Source: Pleionea sp. CnH1-48 (GTDB lineage: Bacteria > Pseudomonadota > Gammaproteobacteria > Enterobacterales > Kangiellaceae). From it: a DNA stretch of 64,000 nt. A program made the translations under genes and the position numbers. Position 1 is the first letter of the stretch. Every line of letters starts with the position of its first letter. Below the pieces are notes generated by a model. That model was not told the origin of the DNA. It ran no database searches and saw nothing but the letters and a program-made list of their open reading frames with translations. The DNA is taken from assembly GCF_024124665.1 (NCBI RefSeq), contig NZ_JAMXSB010000008.1:186001-250000 (forward strand), read 5' to 3'. Positions 58,872 through 64,000 of the stretch are shown here, piece by piece.

Positions 58872-59798
58872 TTATAGTGGATCGATCTTATCCGGTGGTG
58901 CACAGGCGTAAACAGGCACCGTTGTAAACTCGCTGACATTAAAAGGATTGTAAGTAGGTATATTGGTCTGAATACCTTGTTGCAAGCCTGGACACTCAAT
59001 GATGCCTGGTTCCAGACGGAATGAATCGCCCAACTGTGAATCACAAGGAATATCACTCCCACAAACCTTCAAACTAAACATGGGCGAGCAAAATGCCTCT
59101 TCGTTTTTCTTACTCCAAAACTCAGGACATTCAACATCAGGAACAGGAATTCCGGTGGGGCCAGGCTTTTCTGACAGAGCAAGACTATTTGCAACACAGA
59201 AGTGAACACCAGGAGGCTTAATAAAGCCGGGGGGACACAAAGCTGCTTTTGCTATAAAAAACTGGCTAGAAGCTTCTTTTGTCTTTGTTTCGAAAGATTC
59301 AGAAAGATAATGCGCCTTACGTTTTTCTTTAAGAAGATCGATGGGGTTTATTAACTCGACAACACCTTCTCTTCCAACAATAAGCGCCAGTTTTTTTGCC
59401 ACGCAAACTACAAGACCAGGAGGTCGAGTAAAACCTTCGCGACAGTAATCTTCAAAATGGCCATCAATGAAATAACGTTTTTCCTGGATATCTAGAGATA
59501 GCTGGTCTCGGATACAGAATGTCTGAATGCCAGTTACCTCATTATAGTACCTAGGACACTCACCACTACTAGCCAATGGATAGATAGCCAATGTAGTAAG
59601 ATGATCGGCCAAACAAAGATTAAAAGAACTTAACCAACGAAATCCCTCAGGACAATCACGGGTTCTCACTTTTAGTGAGTCCAAACTGACCTCTGCTCCA
59701 CTGTTTTTTATCAGTTGATAGTTCGATACTGTTAGCGGCTGTCCGTAGGCCTTAGCTCCGATTAAAAGCACGCAGAAAAGTGCAATTAGATGTTTCAT
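58872..59798 (-). CDS. Secreted Cys-rich repeat protein of unknown function
   Basis: 308 aa with a signal peptide (cleavage near AYG-QPL) and AAGGAG before the ATG. I do not recognise a known domain. The mature chain has 14 cysteines, ten of them in five paired units: type A, C-x2-GF-x8-C-[LV]-A-x2-L, at C49/C62, C119/C132 and C188/C201; and type B, EC-P-x-[YF]-[YW] to a later C, at C81/C95 and C224/C237. All three A units have exactly 12 residues between cysteines. Disulfide-stabilised extracytoplasmic repeats are likely, possibly formed by the DsbA-like proteins of this region. Confidence 0.75.
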   Translation of the reverse strand: MKHLIALFCVLLIGAKAYGQPLTVSNYQLIKNSGAEVSLDSLKVRTRDCPEGFRWLSSFNLCLADHLTTLAIYPLASSGECPRYYNEVTGIQTFCIRDQLSLDIQEKRYFIDGHFEDYCREGFTRPPGLVVCVAKKLALIVGREGVVELINPIDLLKEKRKAHYLSESFETKTKEASSQFFIAKAALCPPGFIKPPGVHFCVANSLALSEKPGPTGIPVPDVECPEFWSKKNEEAFCSPMFSLKVCGSDIPCDSQLGDSFRLEPGIIECPGLQQGIQTNIPTYNPFNVSEFTTVPVYACAPPDKIDPL

Positions 59799-60070
59799 GA
59801 TACTAGCTCCTTGTCATTACCATGTTTGTAACTCTACTACTCTGATACAGAAATAATAAAATAAACCGGACAAACAACTTGCTCTATTTTTTTAACGAAT
59901 GCTCTTTAAGTGCTCTAATTCTGCTCACCTTATCTTCCATTATATTTTTTTTAGTTTCCATGACCTCTATTTTTTTCATTCCCTGTATTGATCACCTGAG
60001 TAGATAAGATTCATGACTGATTCTTAAAACTTAAACAATGAAAATCATTTAACTTTACAAGGAAAAAACA

Positions 60071-60424
60071 ATGAAACAACTAAAGAACATGGCTACAGGA
60101 ATCATCTTAACCGCAACAGCGGCCTTGTCGATTTCGGCGTCTGCAACTCAATATCATCCCGCAAAAATCACTCATATTGCGTCAGGTGGTGCCTACAATG
60201 GAGACGTCGTTATTCGCTTAGATGGACACGATAATGCCAACAAGCCAGGTTGTGCCAGTGGGTTCTGGTCATTGCGCTTCGATGGCACTACTGATGAGGG
60301 CAAGCAAGCCTACGCCATGGCATTACTCGCCTGGTCTACTAACGCTTCTCTCACTGTTCAAGGTGAAGGTTCATGTAAGTCAGGTACGACAACGGAGCAA
60401 TTACGCTGGATACGTGGACGCTAA
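60071..60424 (+). CDS. Small secreted protein with one Cys pair
   Basis: 117 aa with a signal peptide (cleavage near ASA-TQY). The mature domain of about 90 residues has the pattern of small exported gammaproteobacterial proteins with a GCASGFW...GEGSC cysteine pair and a final LRWIRG. Function unknown. ATG 60071 follows AAGGA. A serine hydrolase gene begins 22 bases downstream in the same direction, so the two probably form an operon. Confidence 0.75.
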   Translation: MKQLKNMATGIILTATAALSISASATQYHPAKITHIASGGAYNGDVVIRLDGHDNANKPGCASGFWSLRFDGTTDEGKQAYAMALLAWSTNASLTVQGEGSCKSGTTTEQLRWIRGR

Positions 60425-60446
60425 TTAACTTTTTTGGGATATCATT

Positions 60447-61742
60447 ATGATTGATACAACAAAGCAATCTAAACGCTTGAAACAGCGCTCCCTACAGGCA
60501 ATGGGTACTTTATTTTTTACTGCACTCGGAGCCTTGACTCCACTCAGTGAGAGTCTGGCTGCTGCGTGTAATGTTAAAGTAAATAACGATGTAAAAGTCG
60601 CTCAGAAAGCGCCTGGTTTTGACAGTAATGTCATGGTTGATGAAGTCGCCGCAGCCATGCAACAAAGTAATGTTAAAGGATACGCGCTCAATGTTTTCAA
60701 TCGTTGGGGAGAGTCCGTAGCCAGCGTCACTCATGGTCTTGCGAGGACCCAATGTGATAACGATGGCGAACGCACATTTTCTCTAAACACAGAAACCCCT
60801 TGGGGCAGTGTAAGCAAACTGTTAACAACAGCAGCCGCGATTCATGCAGTGGATCACAACCCGATTGATTTCGACGATAAATTAGTGGATTACCTGCCCT
60901 ATCGCTGGCGCTCAGAACTACACCCTCGATTTCAAGACGTGACCCTGGCAATGCTATTGCAGCATAAAGCAGGATTCAGACATTCTGGCTGTGGACGCCC
61001 ACTGAGAGACAGGTTGAAGGAAGGTGACGCCGTTAACGGCTGCTCTGGCAGCAATCCTCGCCCCAGTGTTGGTACAAAACAATACTCCAATACGGGGCCC
61101 GGTATCTTCTACGTCATTCTGGCTTATATGACCCGACCGGATTTTATGCACACCATTGATTTTGGTTATCAGAATCACAGTGACGCAGTCTATGACTCGG
61201 TTATTCAAGGTTATACCGCCAGTATCTATAACGACTACGTAGAAGACAATGTGTTAGCGCCCGTCGGCGTCTCTGCCACCTGTAATATGGCGGATAACGC
61301 TGGAGGCAACTACACACTTTGGTACTCTTCGGCTAATGATTCTTCTGGCAGCATGCCTTCTGATCAATCAGGACATTGCTCATCAGGAGGGTGGATCATG
61401 TCGAGCAACGAAATGACTCGAGTACTCAGTCGACTAGGCAACAGCGAAGATATTCTCAGCCGTGAATCTTATAAGTTGATGGAGTCCAGTTGGGAAGACA
61501 GTCTTGGTTGGTGGCGAGTAGGCCCCAATCAACGACCACACTTCAGTCACAATGGCGCCTGGGGAAGCACTCGGTCACAGGTTTATTCTTTGCAAGGAGG
61601 TTATACCGCAACTTTAGTAACCAACTCTCCTCCAGCGAATGGAGTAAGTCTGGGAGGTCTATTAATGGATGCTTACGAAAACGCTCGAGAAAAAGGTGTC
61701 GGCAATGACGCTATTATTTCAGCAAAATATATAATGGAATAA
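60447..61742 (+). CDS. Exported serine hydrolase of the beta-lactamase class C / penicillin-binding family
   Basis: 431 aa with an N-terminal signal segment (about residues 15-40). Catalytic motifs are S121-V-S-K124, Y213-S-N and a C-terminal HNG in place of the KTG box, as in esterases and D-aminopeptidases of this fold. Several extra cysteines occur (C103, C182, C199 and others). True beta-lactamase activity is not indicated. GGGA precedes ATG 60447. Second gene of a pair with the small secreted protein. Confidence 0.88.
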   Translation: MIDTTKQSKRLKQRSLQAMGTLFFTALGALTPLSESLAAACNVKVNNDVKVAQKAPGFDSNVMVDEVAAAMQQSNVKGYALNVFNRWGESVASVTHGLARTQCDNDGERTFSLNTETPWGSVSKLLTTAAAIHAVDHNPIDFDDKLVDYLPYRWRSELHPRFQDVTLAMLLQHKAGFRHSGCGRPLRDRLKEGDAVNGCSGSNPRPSVGTKQYSNTGPGIFYVILAYMTRPDFMHTIDFGYQNHSDAVYDSVIQGYTASIYNDYVEDNVLAPVGVSATCNMADNAGGNYTLWYSSANDSSGSMPSDQSGHCSSGGWIMSSNEMTRVLSRLGNSEDILSRESYKLMESSWEDSLGWWRVGPNQRPHFSHNGAWGSTRSQVYSLQGGYTATLVTNSPPANGVSLGGLLMDAYENAREKGVGNDAIISAKYIME

Positions 61743-61751
61743 AAGTGATAT

Positions 61752-61780
61752 GGCGGGTTTCTTGACCCCGCCTCGCTTTT
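61752..61780 (+). terminator. Weak intrinsic terminator after the serine hydrolase
   Basis: GGCGGG and CCCGCC form a 6-bp stem with a 9-base loop followed by TCGCTTTT, between convergent genes. Confidence 0.5.
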
Positions 61781-61793
61781 AGTTGTGAGCGTT

Positions 61794-62453
61794 TTATAAT
61801 TCTCGAATAGTCATTTCTTTAACTCTCCAAACCCCTGGGGCAGGATTACCCATAGAAAGAAAACCAGAAACCCAACCCGTTTTAGATACGGTAATAACGC
61901 GAGCAATATTTACATCTCCTTTTTTGTCAGCAGTCAATTGATGCTGAGAAATATCGTCTCCTACATTATGAATAAGTACACCCTCATCCCCCCACATGTA
62001 TCCAGCTATTATTTCTAGTAGGTATTTTTTATTTTTCTCTAAATGAAACTGATAGCTCAACTTTCCAACTTTAACTTCATTAGAGAAAACCCAGATATTG
62101 TGGTAAGGATTCGCAATGCTGGGATAAGTAGCAGCCACTAAACCTCTATTATGGTAGGGGTTTCGCGCAGTTAATTTTGCATTAAATGTAGAAGAGCCAA
62201 CGACATTAGAGAAATTTACATTTTTTGGCTTATTAAAATTCAATGCTTTTTCGAGTTTTTTATTCGTGGTCAGCTGCATAGCTTTTGGAGCATTGTTTAT
62301 ATAGTTCTCAGAAACTTTGGTAGTATGAGTGTTAGCAGTTAACAGGGAGGGATTTAATTTAATGGCCTTTAACGGCACTTTGCCTCCTACTGGTTCAGAC
62401 GCGTAGACTCCAGCAGTGATAAAGAAGCTTAAATAGATGATAAAAGATTTCAT
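61794..62453 (-). CDS. Secreted protein of unknown function
   Basis: 219 aa with a signal peptide (cleavage near VYA-SEP) and GAGG before ATG 62453. The first half is Lys/Asn-rich and of low complexity. The second half looks like one beta-sandwich domain (YQFHLEKNKKYLLEIIAGY, GWVSGFLSMGN, GVWRVKEMTI). No cysteines. I do not recognise the family. Confidence 0.65.
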   Translation of the reverse strand: MKSFIIYLSFFITAGVYASEPVGGKVPLKAIKLNPSLLTANTHTTKVSENYINNAPKAMQLTTNKKLEKALNFNKPKNVNFSNVVGSSTFNAKLTARNPYHNRGLVAATYPSIANPYHNIWVFSNEVKVGKLSYQFHLEKNKKYLLEIIAGYMWGDEGVLIHNVGDDISQHQLTADKKGDVNIARVITVSKTGWVSGFLSMGNPAPGVWRVKEMTIREL

Positions 62454-62659
62454 AGTGCCTCGACCCTTTCATTATTTTTCTTTTAGTCATAGTAGCACAT
62501 CGACAAATTAAAGTGACAATGCCCAAGGTGCGAATGCCTGTTGCCTAGTTCACAGAATGCCGAAATAGATAATGACCTTTAATCATTAACAGAAAATAAA
62601 CGAAACATCCTTGTTTAATCACTATCACAATACATTTATCAACAAAACGAAGTTATCCA

Positions 62660-63322
62660 TTAAGTACGTTTAAATCGATTAATCGCCAATAACCCCACAA
62701 CAAATACCAGCCAACTCATAGGCTCTGGAATCGAAGTTTGAGGAGCCAGGCCAAAGGTAAAGCCGTGCCAATATTCAGGCTCGTCCGCAACCCAGCTAAT
62801 AGAATCAAAAGAACCATTAAATTGAATAACGGCGTGAAGCTCAAAACCTTCTAAAATATCATCCGCATAAACGTTATAAAAACCATCTCCCCAATAGCCA
62901 TGGCCTTCACTTAACACGGTAAAAGAAGCGTTAAAATCGTATTGAACTGGTAAACTGGTTCGGCCTTGACTCACAATGGCCATTAAAGGATTAACAACGG
63001 TTTCAGAAAAGGTAATCGTATTAAAAATGTCAGCACGGGACATTGCAATCATCTCGGCTGCCGTAGGTGCATTATCAACTACGGAATTGCCGGTATAAGG
63101 TGCAGGTGTGCCTTCTGTCCAATAGTTAATACCCGCTCCTAATTGAGCAAAGGTGACATCTCCGGTGTAGGAGATGCCCACGCTGCCCATGGTTCCAGAG
63201 GCACTTCCACTAACCCCTGTAGTCGCCGCAACCCAGTCAGTCCAAGTAATAAAAGAGGCCGAGGCCGGTAAAGAAGCCATGCCAATAAAGCTAAATAAAA
63301 TCAGTTTTAAATATTTCATCAC
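62660..63322 (-). CDS. PEP-CTERM domain secreted protein
   Basis: 220 aa with a signal peptide (cleavage near ASA-SFI). The C-terminus is a PEP-CTERM sorting signal: IPEPMSW, hydrophobic helix, then RFKR. The middle domain is Gly/Ser/Thr-rich with GDVTFAQLG and no catalytic motifs. Such proteins are processed by exosortase and linked to exopolysaccharide. No exosortase gene is in this window. The start is one of two consecutive ATGs (63322 or 63319) with GGAAGGA upstream. Confidence 0.85.
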   Translation of the reverse strand: MMKYLKLILFSFIGMASLPASASFITWTDWVAATTGVSGSASGTMGSVGISYTGDVTFAQLGAGINYWTEGTPAPYTGNSVVDNAPTAAEMIAMSRADIFNTITFSETVVNPLMAIVSQGRTSLPVQYDFNASFTVLSEGHGYWGDGFYNVYADDILEGFELHAVIQFNGSFDSISWVADEPEYWHGFTFGLAPQTSIPEPMSWLVFVVGLLAINRFKRT

Positions 63323-63520
63323 TCAATCCTTCCATCACAAGCCTGTATGAATTTAAAGCAATTTATATTCCGATGAGATTTTTTAGATAGTATTCAATAA
63401 GATAAAGTGGCTAACACTTCTTACTGAATGCCAAGTGTAAATATCTATGACAGGGCCAAGAGCGCTTCATGATAACTATTCGATACTATTTAGCTCTCAA
63501 TAAGGAATCTATATCAGGCC

Positions 63521-64000
63521 CTAGCTTTGCGAAACGGCCATTTCGAACTGCCCCATCAACTGCTTAATAGCATCAATATCAAAAATATCAGCTGCCGTTG
63601 CCAAACGATTAGAGTAGGCCAATACAGCGGCATCATCGTTTTCCTTGCCATACTCTTGCAAACTCTGAGCAAACTGTGCAATGCCAGATAAGTTATTCGT
63701 TGCTCTAAGCTCTTTGCAATCTTCCAAGAAACGTGAGCCAAGCTCACTAAGCACGCTGTTTTCACAGTGACTTAAATCAGACTCTTCCCGCTTGGTTTCT
63801 TGTACTTCTTTTTCTTGATAAGACAAGAAACGTTGAAGTTCGACAAAAAGTTCTTGCCGTAACACTGGCTTCCTCAGATATCCATCAAAGAAGCGACTGC
63901 GCTTCGATTCATATTCATCACGAATAACAGAAGCTGTCAGGGCTACGATAGGAATATCTTTATTGATCCCTTTGATATTTTCGGCCGCCATGTAACCATC
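63521..64000 (-). CDS. Hybrid sensor kinase / response regulator, C-terminal part (gene continues beyond window)
   Basis: At least 159 residues; the frame stays open to the window edge with DGY directly before the first ATG, so the visible Met is internal. The end of a receiver domain is seen: IPIVALTASV and the conserved Lys in YLRKPV. About 90 helical residues follow (ELGSRFLEDCKELRATNNLSG to the end), a tail often found after receiver domains of large hybrid kinases. No phosphotransfer His is evident in it. Input domains lie outside the window. Confidence 0.85.
   Translation of the reverse strand, partial: DGYMAAENIKGINKDIPIVALTASVIRDEYESKRSRFFDGYLRKPVLRQELFVELQRFLSYQEKEVQETKREESDLSHCENSVLSELGSRFLEDCKELRATNNLSGIAQFAQSLQEYGKENDDAAVLAYSNRLATAADIFDIDAIKQLMGQFEMAVSQS

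Overview
The window comes from a marine-type gammaproteobacterium with moderately low G+C. Three blocks of conserved gene order support this: sapD-sapF-fabI; tig-clpP-clpX-lon-hupB-(tRNA)-ppiD; and rpoE-rseA-rseC-mucD-lepA-lepB-DUF4845-rnc-era-recO-pdxJ-acpS. The Kangiellaceae or a neighbouring family is my best guess, but that rests on general impression and not on a phylogeny. I see no insertion sequence, prophage, CRISPR array or rRNA gene.

Layout. 1-2.9 kb (+): the end of a sap-type ABC transporter operon and fabI. 3-12 kb (-): the protein quality-control block tig, clpP, clpX, lon, hupB, ppiD, with six tRNA genes. Recognisable promoters include heat-shock-type sites before lon and clpP and strong housekeeping-type sites before hupB and the tRNA cluster. 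12.6-16.8 kb: folD converging on a large c-di-GMP turnover protein. 17-28 kb (-): the sigma-E and envelope/RNA/translation operon, which lacks rseB and carries a LepB with a duplicated N-terminus. 28-32.5 kb: nadB, ygfX-sdhE, ygfZ and an HDOD gene.

From 32.6 kb onward the content is accessory. It starts with an orphan MshQ-like (DUF6701) secreted giant. Next is a divergent pair of redox genes: a membrane polyferredoxin fused to a cyclic-nucleotide-binding domain, and an FAD/NAD/2Fe-2S reductase. Then comes a tandem pair of [TonB-dependent receptor + LivK-type binding lipoprotein] cassettes, flanked on each side by a DsbA-like lipoprotein. A third TonB receptor overlaps a double-propeller protein with a GlyGly-CTERM tail, and it is divergent from an ECF sigma factor and a Ser/Thr kinase with TPR repeats. 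The window closes with small secreted proteins: a Cys-rich repeat protein, a serine hydrolase pair and a PEP-CTERM protein. A hybrid sensor kinase runs off the right edge.

How the genes may work together. The left half is housekeeping: proteolysis, envelope stress, lipid, NAD and PLP synthesis, and translation. The right half looks like an envelope acquisition and sensing region. Outer-membrane receptors are paired with periplasmic or surface capture proteins, thiol-disulfide lipoproteins may support extracytoplasmic folding, and an ECF/kinase pair is the likely signalling element beside the third receptor. The 36-57 kb stretch holds the best candidates for an undescribed system: the receptor-lipoprotein cassettes, the cNMP-polyferredoxin/reductase pair and the ECF-kinase/receptor/propeller locus.
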